In this document: positions 37,906-47,869 of the stretch, in pieces
Layout of the letters: every line of letters begins with the position of its first letter
Position numbering within the stretch: position 1 is the stretch's first letter
Assembly: GCA_013215445.1 (NCBI GenBank)
Contig: JABSRA010000007.1
Coordinates: forward strand, 62,001-126,000
DNA from: Oceanospirillaceae bacterium
GTDB taxonomy: Bacteria; Pseudomonadota; Gammaproteobacteria; Pseudomonadales; Balneatricaceae
Length of the DNA stretch: 64,000 bases
Direction: 5' to 3'
Notes under the pieces: generated by a model
The model's input: the letters and a program-made list of their open reading frames with translations, nothing else
The model's database searches: none
What the model was told of the DNA's origin: nothing
Made by a program: the position numbers and the translations under genes

Positions 37906-38988
37906 TTATCCGTGACTACGTTCAAAATCAGCCATAAATTCTACCAGCGCATCCACAGACTCTTCTGCCACTGCGTTGTAAATACTGGCACGCATGCCCC
38001 CCACCGCTTTGTGACCTTTAAGATTGATTAAGTCAGCCTGGGCGGCTTTTTCTAAAAATACGGCATCTAATGCAGCGTCGTGAATATTAAACGGCACGTT
38101 CATAATAGAGCGATTAGCCAGCACGATGTTGTTGCTGTAAAAGTCACTGGCATCGATCACAGAGTACAACTTTTTGGCTTTACGCCGATTAATCACTTCA
38201 ATAGCAGCGACACCGCCACGCGCCAATAACCACTCAAATACCAACCCCGATAAATACCAGGCAAAGGTTGGAGGGGTATTAGACATAGATTCTGCATCAC
38301 TGTGAATTTTGTAATTATACATTTTGGGAGTCATTGCCTGAGCTTTACCCAATAGGTCTTCTCGAATAATCACCACCGTGAGACCTGCGGGCCCGATATT
38401 CTTTTGCGCACCCGCATAGATCATACCAAAGGAGGAAACATCAATTTCCCTAGACAGGATGTCAGAGGACATATCAGCCACAAGCGGCACCTGACCGGTC
38501 TGTGGGACATAATCAAAACTCAGCCCACCCACCGTCTCATTCGTTGCATAGTGCAGATAGGCAACGTCGGCAGCTAAGATTAGTTCAGATTGACTAGGCA
38601 CCGAACGATAATCTCGCCCTGCCGCGGACGCCACCACTTTTAACTGTGAATATCTTCGTCCTTCTACAATTGCCTTACTCGACCACATGCCAGTTTCTAG
38701 ATAGGCAGTGGCTTGATCAGCACGCGCTAAATTTAGAGGGATCATGCCGAACTGACTCGTCGCTCCCCCCTGTAGAAATAGTACTTTGTAATTTTCCGGT
38801 ATCTTTAATAAAGTCCGCAAATCCCGTTCCGTTTTTTGCGCCACACCGATGAAATCTTTACTGCGGTGGCTCATTTCCATAATGGACAGGCCACGCTTAT
38901 TCCAATTTAATAATTCAGCCTGTGCCCGCTCTAGTACTTCAGTGGGGATAGCAGTCGGACCTGCACTAAAATTATGCTTACGTATCAT
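37906..38988 (-). CDS. serC: Phosphoserine aminotransferase
   Basis: 360 residues (E. coli 362). NFSAGPTAIP opens the protein; the PLP lysine is in MIYAGAQKNIGPAG near residue 196; FLQGGATSQFGMIPLNL binds cofactor phosphate. It serves serine and pyridoxal-phosphate synthesis. The ATG at 38988 has AAGGA 7 bp upstream. It follows gyrA after a strong terminator. Confidence 0.96.
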   Translation of the reverse strand: MIRKHNFSAGPTAIPTEVLERAQAELLNWNKRGLSIMEMSHRSKDFIGVAQKTERDLRTLLKIPENYKVLFLQGGATSQFGMIPLNLARADQATAYLETGMWSSKAIVEGRRYSQLKVVASAAGRDYRSVPSQSELILAADVAYLHYATNETVGGLSFDYVPQTGQVPLVADMSSDILSREIDVSSFGMIYAGAQKNIGPAGLTVVIIREDLLGKAQAMTPKMYNYKIHSDAESMSNTPPTFAWYLSGLVFEWLLARGGVAAIEVINRRKAKKLYSVIDASDFYSNNIVLANRSIMNVPFNIHDAALDAVFLEKAAQADLINLKGHKAVGGMRASIYNAVAEESVDALVEFMADFERSHG

Positions 38989-39090
38989 CAATAAATCCTT
39001 AAACCTGACCTAATGCAAATCCATCACTCTACCTAGATAAAATAGATGCTGAATAACCTACTTAATGCCTGAAAATAATCCATGGGATTT

Positions 39091-39118
39091 TAAAACTAAA
39101 AATGCGGCCTAAGCCGCA
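39091..39118 (-). terminator. Rho-independent terminator of gyrA
   Basis: On the minus strand TGCGGC-TTAG-GCCGCA is followed by TTTTTAGTTTT, 25 bp after the gyrA stop. It is a textbook intrinsic terminator separating gyrA from serC. Confidence 0.85.
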
Positions 39119-39142
39119 CTTTATTTGACCTAGACTGATTAT

Positions 39143-41785
39143 TTACTGTCCTTCATCACCCGAGTTTTCACTGGGTTGAGCAGCCTCAGAAATCTCAGGG
39201 GTTTCGACCTCAGTTTCTGACTCACTGGTATCCACAGCGTCCGTTTGCTCATCTTCAGCAGGCTCCTCTATACGGGCAATACCAACTAAGCTTTCACCCT
39301 CGACCACTCTAATCAAGCGGACTCCTTGAGTATTGCGGCCCAGCACACCAATTTCACTGGTGCGGGTACGTACCATCGTACCCTGATCGCTGATCAACAT
39401 AACATCATCGCCAGCGAAGACCTGTACAGCACCGGCTAATTCACCGTTGCGATCCGTACACTGCTGTCCAATAACGCCCTGATTACCACGACCCTTACAG
39501 GGGAAGTCCGTCACTTCTGTTTGTTTACCAAATCCACGTTCAGACGCGGTGAGAATCTTACCGCCCTCTTTGGGAATAATCAGAGCAATGACTTTGGCAG
39601 CGCCCTTCATCCTAACACCGCGCACCCCGCGAGCCGTTCTGCCCATGGCACGAACATCCGTCTCGTGGAATCTGGCAGCTTTACCGGCACTAGTGACCAG
39701 TAAAATATCATCATTACCTTCAGTAATCGCCGCCCCAACCAATGCATCATCATCGAGTAAATCTACTGCGATTAGACCCGAACTGCGCGGACGAGCAAAA
39801 TTGACCAGTGAAGTCTTTTTCACCGTACCGCTGGCTGTCGCCATAAAGACAAATTTATCTTCGCTAAATTCATTAACGGGGAGAATCGTCGAAATACGTT
39901 CACCCTCCGCTAACGGCAATATGTTGATAATAGGACGTCCACGTGCCGCTCTTGAAGCCACGGGAATTTCGAACACTTTTAGCCAGTATACTTTACCCTT
40001 ATTAGAGAAGCATAAAACCGTATCATGAGTACTGGCGATCAACAGATGCTCAACAAAGTCTTCATCTTTGACAGCGGTGACTGACTTGCCTTTGCCACCG
40101 CGACGCTGAGCTTGATAATCAGCGAGAGGTTGCGTCTTAGCATAACCACCGTGAGATATAGTGACGACCATATCTTCCTCGGTAATCAGATCAGCGACCG
40201 TCAAATCTAAACGCGAGGCAATGATCTGCGTCTTGCGCTCATCACCATACTCTTCAATAATTGCTCTTAACTCGACGCGAATTACATTCATCAACACTTC
40301 ATAAGAACCTAGTATTTCTAAGAACCCGGCAATTTGCACCAGTAACTCAGTGTACTCTGCGATCAGCTTCTCATGCTCTAATCCGGTCAATCTATGTAGG
40401 CGAAGATCGAGAATAGCTTGGGCCTGCACGGGAGACAGATGATACTTCCCCTCGCGCATTCCGTATTGCTCTTCTAAATCATCTGGGCGGCACGCATGCT
40501 CACCCGCATTCGCCAACATATCTAACACTGAGCCTGGATCCCAAGAGGTATTAATCAAACCCTCTTTCGCAGCCGCGGGGGACGCCGAGGCTTTGATCAT
40601 CGCGATGATTGGATCAATATTGGCCAGGGCGATGGCTAGCCCCTCTAATACATGGCCTCTCTCACGGGCTTTACGCAGCAAATAAATAGTGCGTCGTGTG
40701 ACCACCTCGCGGCGATGGCGAACAAAATTCACCAATATATCCTTGAGGTTAAGAATCTTAGGCTGGCCATCGACAAGCGCCACCATATTGATGCCAAAGA
40801 CGCCTTCCATCTGAGTTTGAGAGAACAGATTATTGGCAATTATTTCAGGCACTTCACCGCGGCGAAGCTCAATCACAATGCGCATGCCGTCTTTGTCAGA
40901 CTCATCGCGTAACTCGGTGATTCCCTCTAATTTTTTATCTTTAACTAGCTCGGCAATTTTTTCAATTAGCCGCGCTTTATTTAACTGATAGGGAATTTCG
41001 GTGACCACAATCGCCTGCTTTCCCGCTGCATTAACTTCTTCGACATGAAATTTAGAGCGAAGATAAATGCGACCACGACCCGTGCGATAAGCCAGCAAAA
41101 TGCCCGCCCTACCATTGATGATAGCGCCGGTGGGAAAGTCAGGGCCTGGAATGTATTCCATCAAGCCATCAATATCTAGCTCTGGGTTATCAATCAGCGC
41201 CAAAGTGCCATTGACCACTTCGGTCAAATTATGCGGTGGAATGTTGGTCGCCATACCGACGGCAATACCCGAGGAGCCATTGAGTAATAAATTCGGTAGA
41301 CGGGTCGGTAGTACCACGGGGATTTGTAGCGTGCCATCATAGTTGGGGACAAAATCGACGGTATCTTTTTCCAAATCGGCGAGTAAATCATGGGATATTT
41401 TACGCATCCGAATTTCGGTATAACGCATAGCCGCTGCTGAGTCGCCATCGACTGAACCAAAATTTCCCTGACCATCTACTAACATATAACGCAGCGAGAA
41501 GTTCTGCGCCATTCGCACGATAGTATCGTAAACAGCACTGTCACCGTGTGGATGATACTTACCGATGACATCTCCCACCACGCGGGCAGATTTCAAATAG
41601 GGCCTGTTCCAATCATTTTTTAATTCATTCATCGCAAACAATACGCGACGGTGTACAGGTTTCAAACCATCGCGAACATCCGGCAGCGCTCTACCGACAA
41701 TGACCGACATTGCGTAGTCTAGATAAGACTGTTTCATCTCATCTTCAATATTAACGGGTACTACTTGTTTTACTAAATCAACCAT
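39143..41785 (-). CDS. gyrA: DNA gyrase subunit A
   Basis: 880 residues. The catalytic tyrosine is in [10 protein letters not shown] near 122. The quinolone-resistance region reads [11 protein letters not shown], with the sensitive Ser and Asp residues. The GyrA box QRRGGKG opens the beta-pinwheel C-terminal domain near 570. The last 50 residues are acidic and low in complexity, as in related bacteria. It introduces negative supercoils with GyrB. Confidence 0.98.
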   Translation of the reverse strand: MVDLVKQVVPVNIEDEMKQSYLDYAMSVIVGRALPDVRDGLKPVHRRVLFAMNELKNDWNRPYLKSARVVGDVIGKYHPHGDSAVYDTIVRMAQNFSLRYMLVDGQGNFGSVDGDSAAAMRYTEIRMRKISHDLLADLEKDTVDFVPNYDGTLQIPVVLPTRLPNLLLNGSSGIAVGMATNIPPHNLTEVVNGTLALIDNPELDIDGLMEYIPGPDFPTGAIINGRAGILLAYRTGRGRIYLRSKFHVEEVNAAGKQAIVVTEIPYQLNKARLIEKIAELVKDKKLEGITELRDESDKDGMRIVIELRRGEVPEIIANNLFSQTQMEGVFGINMVALVDGQPKILNLKDILVNFVRHRREVVTRRTIYLLRKARERGHVLEGLAIALANIDPIIAMIKASASPAAAKEGLINTSWDPGSVLDMLANAGEHACRPDDLEEQYGMREGKYHLSPVQAQAILDLRLHRLTGLEHEKLIAEYTELLVQIAGFLEILGSYEVLMNVIRVELRAIIEEYGDERKTQIIASRLDLTVADLITEEDMVVTISHGGYAKTQPLADYQAQRRGGKGKSVTAVKDEDFVEHLLIASTHDTVLCFSNKGKVYWLKVFEIPVASRAARGRPIINILPLAEGERISTILPVNEFSEDKFVFMATASGTVKKTSLVNFARPRSSGLIAVDLLDDDALVGAAITEGNDDILLVTSAGKAARFHETDVRAMGRTARGVRGVRMKGAAKVIALIIPKEGGKILTASERGFGKQTEVTDFPCKGRGNQGVIGQQCTDRNGELAGAVQVFAGDDVMLISDQGTMVRTRTSEIGVLGRNTQGVRLIRVVEGESLVGIARIEEPAEDEQTDAVDTSESETEVETPEISEAAQPSENSGDEGQ

Positions 41786-42231
41786 AAATCACAGTATTCC
41801 TTGATAGGTCTCGTGCAAAAATACTTAGTTATCAACGCCATTAAAGGCAAATTTAACCGCGAAATTGTATCACAAAAACAGCGTACTAACACCGACTGCA
41901 CCCCTGAACAGGATAAATATTTTTCTATTAAGGAATCAATTACTTAGAAGAAGCTTTCAAGAAATCTAACTAAAAACACAGGATGGGGGTGAGACTGATA
42001 GCAGCTTATCGTACAACAAACAACCAAATGTTAAAACACAATGTCGCCACCCATGCAGAATCAAGCCAAAGATTACAGGTCACAACTCGCGCCCGGGCTT
42101 GCTGCTGGTTTTTACCGCTCTCGATCAACCGAACACAACAGCCCTGTGCTCAATCAAAAAAGCCCCTCTAAAAACCAATGAATAGCGCTATTCCACCCTG
42201 CAAAAACTATCCGAGCCGGCACTTCCATTCA
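41786..42231. other. Intergenic region upstream of gyrA
   Basis: 446 bp holding the gyrA promoter (minus strand) and the 3' flank of the diguanylate cyclase gene. A 62-codon ORF at 41983-42171 shows no family features and I reject it. Confidence 0.35.
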
Positions 42232-43257
42232 TCATAGGGCTACATGGACTCTATTGCGGCCATTTTCCTTGGCGGTATAAAGTGCCTGATCGGCTCTTTC
42301 AATTAAATGATGCAACATCTCATTACTGCGAGAGATAGAAATACCAAAAGAGGCAGTGACAGGGGGCAACTTCTCACCTGTTCGTTTATTACTTAAACCA
42401 ATACGTGATAGTTTCGTCCGTAAATCTTCAGCCACCTCTCTGGTTTTATCCAGATCCATGCCCGGACACAAAAGGGCAAATTCCTCACCACCAAAACGCA
42501 CTGGCACTATAGGTGCAGGACATTCAGCTTTTAATAATTTACCGACGAACTTTAGCACCTGATCTCCCATTAAATGACCATGGGTATCATTGAAAACCTT
42601 AAACTTATCAATATCCATCATAATCAGGGATATTTCTGACTGATTATCTGCCTCTAACAATTGACGAAAAAGCGCGTCAAAAACCCGCCGATTATTCAAT
42701 CCGGTTAATGAATCTGTATTGGCTTGCAACTGACTCTCAACCAACTGCTTTTTCAAAGATTGAATCTCTTGTTGCGCTTCGCTCATCTCACCTTGAAAAG
42801 CAGTATTTAAATCACAGAGACCACTGGCGCTAGCACTTATTTTATTCAGCAGCCCAGATACCTCAGGACCCAACTCACTATCCGCTAAGGAGACAATACT
42901 CTGATTCAACGCTGCTGAAAAATTTTGGCTTTGCCGCGAAGTCTGATCAATTGATTCAGCAAGATTATCCACAATATTGACTACCGACTGCTGAAATAGC
43001 TCTTTAATACTGTCAATTTCAGCATCGCTATCGATGATGTATTTTAAGAAAAGTTTTTCACTTATATTAGCCGGACAAGTGCCAAAGTCATCAATAACAG
43101 AATCTAGCTCATCGTTCAGATTGGGAAACCGTTTTGAGTAATACGCATACCACAAGGTGAAATTAAATGGATTGGGAATAATATTATGTTGCATCATTTT
43201 TGGAACAGCTTTTCGTAAATAAACTACGGCCTGATCGGAATTCTCCGAAAAAATCAT
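42232..43257 (-). CDS. Diguanylate cyclase (GGDEF)
   Basis: 341 residues. The N-terminal 150 residues are helical without membrane segments and resemble the soluble regulatory region found ahead of some GGDEF proteins. A coiled stretch near 160-180 leads to the GGDEF domain: DSLTGLNNRRVFDALF near 185 and the signature RFGGEEF near 260. The c-di-GMP inhibitory site RxxD is absent (CPAPIVP precedes the signature). The ATG at 43257 has GAGGGTG upstream; 26 earlier codons are hydrophobic but in a weak start context, and would add a membrane helix if used. It sits between gyrA and ubiG, where Pseudomonas has mtnA. Confidence 0.88.
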   Translation of the reverse strand: MIFSENSDQAVVYLRKAVPKMMQHNIIPNPFNFTLWYAYYSKRFPNLNDELDSVIDDFGTCPANISEKLFLKYIIDSDAEIDSIKELFQQSVVNIVDNLAESIDQTSRQSQNFSAALNQSIVSLADSELGPEVSGLLNKISASASGLCDLNTAFQGEMSEAQQEIQSLKKQLVESQLQANTDSLTGLNNRRVFDALFRQLLEADNQSEISLIMMDIDKFKVFNDTHGHLMGDQVLKFVGKLLKAECPAPIVPVRFGGEEFALLCPGMDLDKTREVAEDLRTKLSRIGLSNKRTGEKLPPVTASFGISISRSNEMLHHLIERADQALYTAKENGRNRVHVAL

Positions 43258-43559
43258 AAACACCCTCACTAAAAGCCTAACCATAGAAATATGCAAAATA
43301 CTGCACACAAAAACTACCAAGATCCACACACCCAACTATTATAGACGATATACATAGCATTGCATGGCCTTCACCTAAACAATTAATTAAAAATGACAAA
43401 TAGTAAAATCTGTCAGCGCTAGTCAACAAAAAAGTAATTTGACTGTAATATTTAAGTTCTTAGCAAAATTTTACCCACACAGGCATTATGGCTGTTCCTA
43501 TATGCGCCCATGCAGTGCTAAAATCACGCCTATTTCCTCCCTACAAAGCAGATTGATCT
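43258..43559. other. Intergenic region between diguanylate cyclase and ubiG
   Basis: About 300 bp between divergent genes, with promoters for both. No other structure was found. Confidence 0.35.
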
Positions 43560-44270
43560 ATGAGCGATAGCACAGCCAATGTCGACCCTAAAGAAATTGC
43601 AAAATTTGAAGAACTTGCCAGCCGTTGGTGGGATCTAAATAGCGAATTCAAACCTCTGCATGATATCAATCCCCTCAGAGTAAACTACATCGATTCTATC
43701 GCCTCGCTACAGGGAAAAAAGGTTATTGATGTCGGTTGCGGTGGGGGTATTTTATCCGAGTCAATGGTCCAAAGAGGTGCCGAAGTGACGGGCATTGATT
43801 TGGGCGCTGCTCCCTTAAACGTGGCAAAACTACACGGTTTAGAAAGCGGTTTTATGGTCGATTATTTAAAAATTTCAGCCGAGCAAATGGCCGAGGAACA
43901 GCCACAGGCATTTGACGTCGTTACCTGCATGGAAATGCTAGAGCACGTGCCAGATCCAAGCTCAATTGTGCAAGCCTGCGCCAAAATGGTAAAGCCTGGA
44001 GGTCACGTCTTTTTCTCCACCATTAATCGCAACCCTAAAAGCTATTTATTCGCCATCATCGGCGCCGAGCAAATATTGAACCTTGTCCCTAAGGGCACAC
44101 ACGATTTCAAAAAATTCATAAAACCTTCCGAATTAGGCCTTTGGATGCGTAACTACCAGCTAAACATCGAAGGTATGACTGGCATGACCTACAATTTATT
44201 GAGTAAAGAATATCAGTTAACCGCTGACGACCTAACTGTAAATTATATTATTGCCAGCAGACGAGCGTAA
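43560..44270 (+). CDS. ubiG: Ubiquinone biosynthesis O-methyltransferase
   Basis: 236 residues. SAM motif I is [13 protein letters not shown] near residue 59; EMLEHVPDP and the UbiG-specific ending with [17 protein letters not shown] are present. It performs both O-methylations of ubiquinone synthesis. The order ubiG-mupP-yciK matches Pseudomonas. Confidence 0.96.
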   Translation: MSDSTANVDPKEIAKFEELASRWWDLNSEFKPLHDINPLRVNYIDSIASLQGKKVIDVGCGGGILSESMVQRGAEVTGIDLGAAPLNVAKLHGLESGFMVDYLKISAEQMAEEQPQAFDVVTCMEMLEHVPDPSSIVQACAKMVKPGGHVFFSTINRNPKSYLFAIIGAEQILNLVPKGTHDFKKFIKPSELGLWMRNYQLNIEGMTGMTYNLLSKEYQLTADDLTVNYIIASRRA

Positions 44271-44318
44271 ACACTTTTCAGAGTCTGCCCATCCTCCACT
44301 TCACACTTAGGCAATTTC

Positions 44319-45029
44319 ATGAAAATACAGGCCATACTTTTTGACCTTGACGGTACTCTTTTAGACAGTGCACCGGATTTTCTCTGGATCATAAACCAAA
44401 TGTTAACGCGTCGGGCAAAGCTCTGTATAAATTTAGCAGTCATCACCGAACAAGCGTCCAATGGTGCCTTAGCCATGCTTGCAAGTGCCTTTAAACTCAC
44501 GCCCGAGCATCCCGACCTCGCCTCTTTGAAACAAGAATTCTTGCAGCTGTATTCAAGCCATCTCAATAAAAAATCCCACTTGTATAAAGGCGTTGATGAA
44601 CTTCTTGACTATATAGAGGCGCGTGGTCTGTTGTGGGCTGTAGTGACCAATAAGCCCGCCCTTTACACTCATCCCATACTAGATCATTTCAAACTAAGTC
44701 AGAGAGCGGGCGCTATTATTTGCCCGGAGCACGTAAACAAAACCAAGCCTGATCCTGAACCGCTTTTATTAGCCTGCACTCAAATGTCAGTCGCGGCGGA
44801 GAATTGCTGGTATATAGGGGATCACTTGCGCGACATTGAAGCGGGCAATGCCGCTAATATGATCACTGTTGGCTGCCAATACGGATATCTATCGCCAGCG
44901 GATGACAGCCAGTCCTGGGGAGCAGATTTCTTAATTAAACAACCCACTCAATTAATCTCTCTGCTCGACGCTAATACCTTATCAAACACCACTAACCACC
45001 TTCCAAAAATAGGATTCGAGCATGTTTAA
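44319..45029 (+). CDS. mupP: HAD phosphatase, MupP-like (N-acetylmuramate 6-phosphate phosphatase)
   Basis: 236 residues. HAD motif I is FDLDGTLLDSAPDF, motif II is VVTNKP, and motif III/IV is KTKPDPEPL ... YIGDHLRDIEAG. It is often labelled phosphoglycolate phosphatase, but the position between ubiG and yciK is that of Pseudomonas MupP, which dephosphorylates MurNAc-6-phosphate in the AmgK-MurU cell-wall recycling route. The assignment rests on synteny. It overlaps yciK by 8 bp. Confidence 0.85.
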   Translation: MKIQAILFDLDGTLLDSAPDFLWIINQMLTRRAKLCINLAVITEQASNGALAMLASAFKLTPEHPDLASLKQEFLQLYSSHLNKKSHLYKGVDELLDYIEARGLLWAVVTNKPALYTHPILDHFKLSQRAGAIICPEHVNKTKPDPEPLLLACTQMSVAAENCWYIGDHLRDIEAGNAANMITVGCQYGYLSPADDSQSWGADFLIKQPTQLISLLDANTLSNTTNHLPKIGFEHV

Positions 45030-45765
45030 TTACACCGCCCCTGAGCAACTATTAAAAAACAAAACAATTTTGGTAACTGGAGCAGGTGATGGTATAGGAC
45101 GAACAGCGGCACTCACCTATGCAAAATATGGCGCCACTGTTATATTACTCGGCCGCACCGCCACCAAACTCGATGCCGTCTATGACGAAATTGAAGCATT
45201 GGGGGCTCCTAAAGCCGCTACTTTACCCTTTGACTTACTCAGTAGCGGCGAAGCACATTACACCGATTTGACCAATATTATCGATAGCGAATTCGGTCAG
45301 TTAGACGGTTTACTGCACAATGCCAGCATACTGGGCATGCGCACCTCACTGGAGAATTATGACCCAGTCACCTGGGAAAGCGTGATGAAAGTTAACGTCA
45401 CCGCAAGCTTTCAGCTGACCCAAGCATTATTACCGCTGTTACATAGAAGCCCCAGCGCATCCATTATTTTCACATCATCTAGTGTCGGTAAAAAGGGCCA
45501 CGCCTACTGGGGAGCCTACAGTATCTCTAAGTTTGCCACTGAGGGGATGATGGAAATACTAGCTGATGAATTAGAAAACACCAGTAACATTCGCAGCAAT
45601 GCGATTAATCCAGGCGCAACCCGCACTGCCATGCGTGCGGCAGCCTATCCAGGTGAGAGACCTGAAAAAAACCCACTTCCTCTGGATATCATGCCGCTGT
45701 ACTTATATTTGATGGGCAAAGATAGCTTAGAAGTCAATGGTCAGAGTTTAAATGCGCAGCAGTAA
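45022..45765 (+). CDS. yciK: YciK-family short-chain dehydrogenase
   Basis: 247 residues. TGAGDGIGRTAALTYAKYGA binds the dinucleotide, NAS follows, and the catalytic Ser and YSISK motif lie near 143-160. The physiological substrate is unknown in all bacteria. It overlaps mupP and is the end of the unit. Confidence 0.9.
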   Translation: MFNYTAPEQLLKNKTILVTGAGDGIGRTAALTYAKYGATVILLGRTATKLDAVYDEIEALGAPKAATLPFDLLSSGEAHYTDLTNIIDSEFGQLDGLLHNASILGMRTSLENYDPVTWESVMKVNVTASFQLTQALLPLLHRSPSASIIFTSSSVGKKGHAYWGAYSISKFATEGMMEILADELENTSNIRSNAINPGATRTAMRAAAYPGERPEKNPLPLDIMPLYLYLMGKDSLEVNGQSLNAQQ

Positions 45766-46252
45766 CCACTCACCAGCTAACCATTCAAGAGGATTGTTTT
45801 GTTTTTATCCCACAGTGGGTACAATTGAAATAGCTGATAACATATCGGAAAACTTGATGTTTGGTAACAAAAAATGACTATCTTTTTCCCTACTATTTGA
45901 AAAACTAATAGTAGCGCATCAGCAATCTACCTACCGCTTGTACCCCCGCCTATTACTGATAGCATGTGGCAACTTTGATTAGTGTTATACAAAACTACCA
46001 ATTGACCAAGACTAAGAGTATAAAACTAATGTACCTAAGCCGAATCTTGCAAGTAATACCCTGATAGTGGTGCCGCTAATTGTTTTTAGAGGTTTTTTCG
46101 ATTGAGTGGCGTATTGGTGCGTCCTACCGATTGAGAAAACAGAGTCTGTAAGATCAAGACTGACGCTAGCCCACGAGTTAGGGATTGCAATATTCGAGAA
46201 AACTCAATAAATAATATAAATACTTTTCAGCGATGACAAAGGCTTGTAATAG
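45766..46252. other. Intergenic region before the gamma-glutamyl cluster
   Basis: 487 bp. It contains a CCCAC-A-GTGGG dyad at 45809-45819, a hairpin CTACTATT/AATAGTAG at 45890-45914 (possible end of the yciK transcript), and dispersed element copy B at 46082-46198. The cluster promoter must lie here. Confidence 0.5.
46082..46198. repeat. Dispersed intergenic element, copy B
   Basis: Collinear with 30690-30795. Shared blocks are GTTTTTAGAGG directly joined to TTTTTTCGA, then AAAACAG, GTAA-A-CAAG, CGCTA and TGCAATATTCGAG. It lies 55 bp upstream of the ligase gene. Confidence 0.45.
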
Positions 46253-47632
46253 ATGATGAATCCTAGAGACGTAAAAACAGTCCAAGACGCAAAAGATATT
46301 GTAGAACAGCGGGGCCTCACCCACATTAAAGTCGGAGTATTTGACATCGATGGAGTGATGCGAGGGAAATACATTAACAAGGAGAAGTTTTTTTCGAGCC
46401 TTGATTCTGGCTTCGCCTTTTGTAGTGTCGTGCTGGGGTGGGATTCAAACGATAAACTCTATGAAGATGTCGGTATAGAATTCACCGGCTGGCAAACCGG
46501 ATACCCGGATGTTCCAGTGCGCGTCTTGCCTCACACTTGCAGAGACATTCCCTCTGAACCCGGCATGTTATTATTCATCTGTGAATTTGCCGAGGGCGGC
46601 GCTAAAATTTGCCCGCGCAGTACCTTATCTCGGATCCTCGATAAAGCATCTGACATGGGCTTTGATATTAACGCCGCCTTTGAATACGAGTTTTTCTTAT
46701 TCAATGAAACTCCCGACTCAGTGCGGGCAAAAAACTACCGTAATCTAGAACCCATTACTCCGGGCAACTACGGTTACTCCATGCTGCGCAACTCTACCCA
46801 TAGCGATATTTACCACAGCATCATTGAACTGTCCCAACAGATGGATTTCCCGATAGAGGGATTACATACCGAAACAGGACCGGGGGTCATGGAGGCAGCG
46901 TTAAGCGTTTGTAATGCCAGCGATGCCGCAGATAAAGCCGCCCTATTTAAAACCTTTACCAAGGTCTGGGCACAAAAAAACGATATGATGGCTACTTTTA
47001 TGGCGAAATGGTCTAACGATCATCCTGGCCAATCCGGCCATATACATGTATCTCTCAACCATAAAGATGGATCTGGATCCGCCTTTCATGACCCGCAACA
47101 AACGCACAACATGAGCAATACCCAACGGCACTTTCTGGCCGGTCTACAGCGTTTAATGCCGGAGTTTTTGGCCATGATGGCACAGAGTGTTAATGCCTAC
47201 TCACGTTTAGTGCCAGGTTTTTGGGCACCGACAGACGCCACTTGGGGAGTAGATAACCGCACCACGGCACTGCGTATCATTCCCGGTTCAAGTAAATCAC
47301 AGCGCATTGAATTTCGCTTGGGCTCCGCAGATGCCAACCCCTACATTGTATTGGCGGCTGTTTTAGGCGCGGGACTCTACGGCATTGAACACGAGCTCGA
47401 GCCCGAGGCGCAAGTAACCGGTAATGCCTACGAACAACAGCACCCTAAGTCATTGGCGCTACCGCAATCTCTTTCGGCAGCGGCGTTCGCCTTGAGCAAA
47501 TCGACAGCGGCCCGCAGCCTGTTTGGCGATGAATTTGTCGACCATTACAGTGCGACCCGCGAATGGGAACAGCGTGAATTTAACAAACATATTACCGACT
47601 GGGAAATGAGCCGTTACTTTGAAATAATTTAA
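46253..47632 (+). CDS. Glutamine synthetase-like gamma-glutamyl-amine ligase
   Basis: 459 residues. GS core motifs are present: the NAAFEYEFFLF glutamate pair near 140, ETGPGVMEAAL, GHIHVSLNHKDG near 262, PGSSKSQRIEFR and SADANPYI. The N-terminus (KVGVFDIDGVMRGKYI) is that of the PuuA/GlnA-like group, which joins glutamate to amines such as putrescine, isopropylamine or ethanolamine rather than ammonia. No adenylylation-site context is apparent. It is followed by aldehyde and alcohol dehydrogenases instead of the amine oxidase PuuB, which hints at an amino alcohol substrate (inference). An ATG one codon later is equally possible. Confidence 0.9.
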   Translation: MMNPRDVKTVQDAKDIVEQRGLTHIKVGVFDIDGVMRGKYINKEKFFSSLDSGFAFCSVVLGWDSNDKLYEDVGIEFTGWQTGYPDVPVRVLPHTCRDIPSEPGMLLFICEFAEGGAKICPRSTLSRILDKASDMGFDINAAFEYEFFLFNETPDSVRAKNYRNLEPITPGNYGYSMLRNSTHSDIYHSIIELSQQMDFPIEGLHTETGPGVMEAALSVCNASDAADKAALFKTFTKVWAQKNDMMATFMAKWSNDHPGQSGHIHVSLNHKDGSGSAFHDPQQTHNMSNTQRHFLAGLQRLMPEFLAMMAQSVNAYSRLVPGFWAPTDATWGVDNRTTALRIIPGSSKSQRIEFRLGSADANPYIVLAAVLGAGLYGIEHELEPEAQVTGNAYEQQHPKSLALPQSLSAAAFALSKSTAARSLFGDEFVDHYSATREWEQREFNKHITDWEMSRYFEII

Positions 47633-47730
47633 TAGCTAAAAATCCTTTTTATCACCCATTGAGGCCTCAGCAAAACGTCACGAGCGAAGGTAAAATAAGG
47701 CAAACATCGGCGATATAGCGAAGTTAGTAT

Positions 47731-47770
47731 GCCCCTATCTTTGGGTACAGTGTGCCCCCATTTGTGGGTA
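47731..47770. promoter_or_regulatory. Paired operator-like repeats upstream of the aldehyde dehydrogenase
   Basis: Two 17-mers, GCCCCTATCTTTGGGTA at 47731 and GCCCCCATTTGTGGGTA at 47754, match at 14 of 17 positions. Each is a partial dyad of CCC and GGG arms. They are spaced 23 bp apart, about two helical turns, 100 bp before the gene. The CCCAC/GTGGG dyad at 45809 is a related sequence. This looks like a regulator binding pair; the LysR of the cluster is the obvious candidate. Confidence 0.45.
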
Positions 47771-47869
47771 TTACTGAAGTAAATGAGCATATTGAGCCGA
47801 TTTTTAACGCCGCATTACCGAGCGTAAGTAGTTATTCTGAAGTCTCCACTTAATAATGAAGAAATTACC

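Noticed and set aside
36738-39142. Missing hisC between pheA and tyrA-aroA
   Set aside because: The gene order varies among gammaproteobacteria and hisC often lies elsewhere.
39549-40028. Long antisense ORF within gyrA
   Set aside because: A shadow of the gyrA codon pattern; no start context or domain.
41983-42171. 62-codon ORF upstream of gyrA
   Set aside because: Composition and residue pattern look random; overlaps the likely gyrA promoter region.
42232-43257. Loss of the c-di-GMP inhibitory site in the diguanylate cyclase
   Set aside because: Absence of the RxxD site is common in active GGDEF enzymes and not notable by itself.
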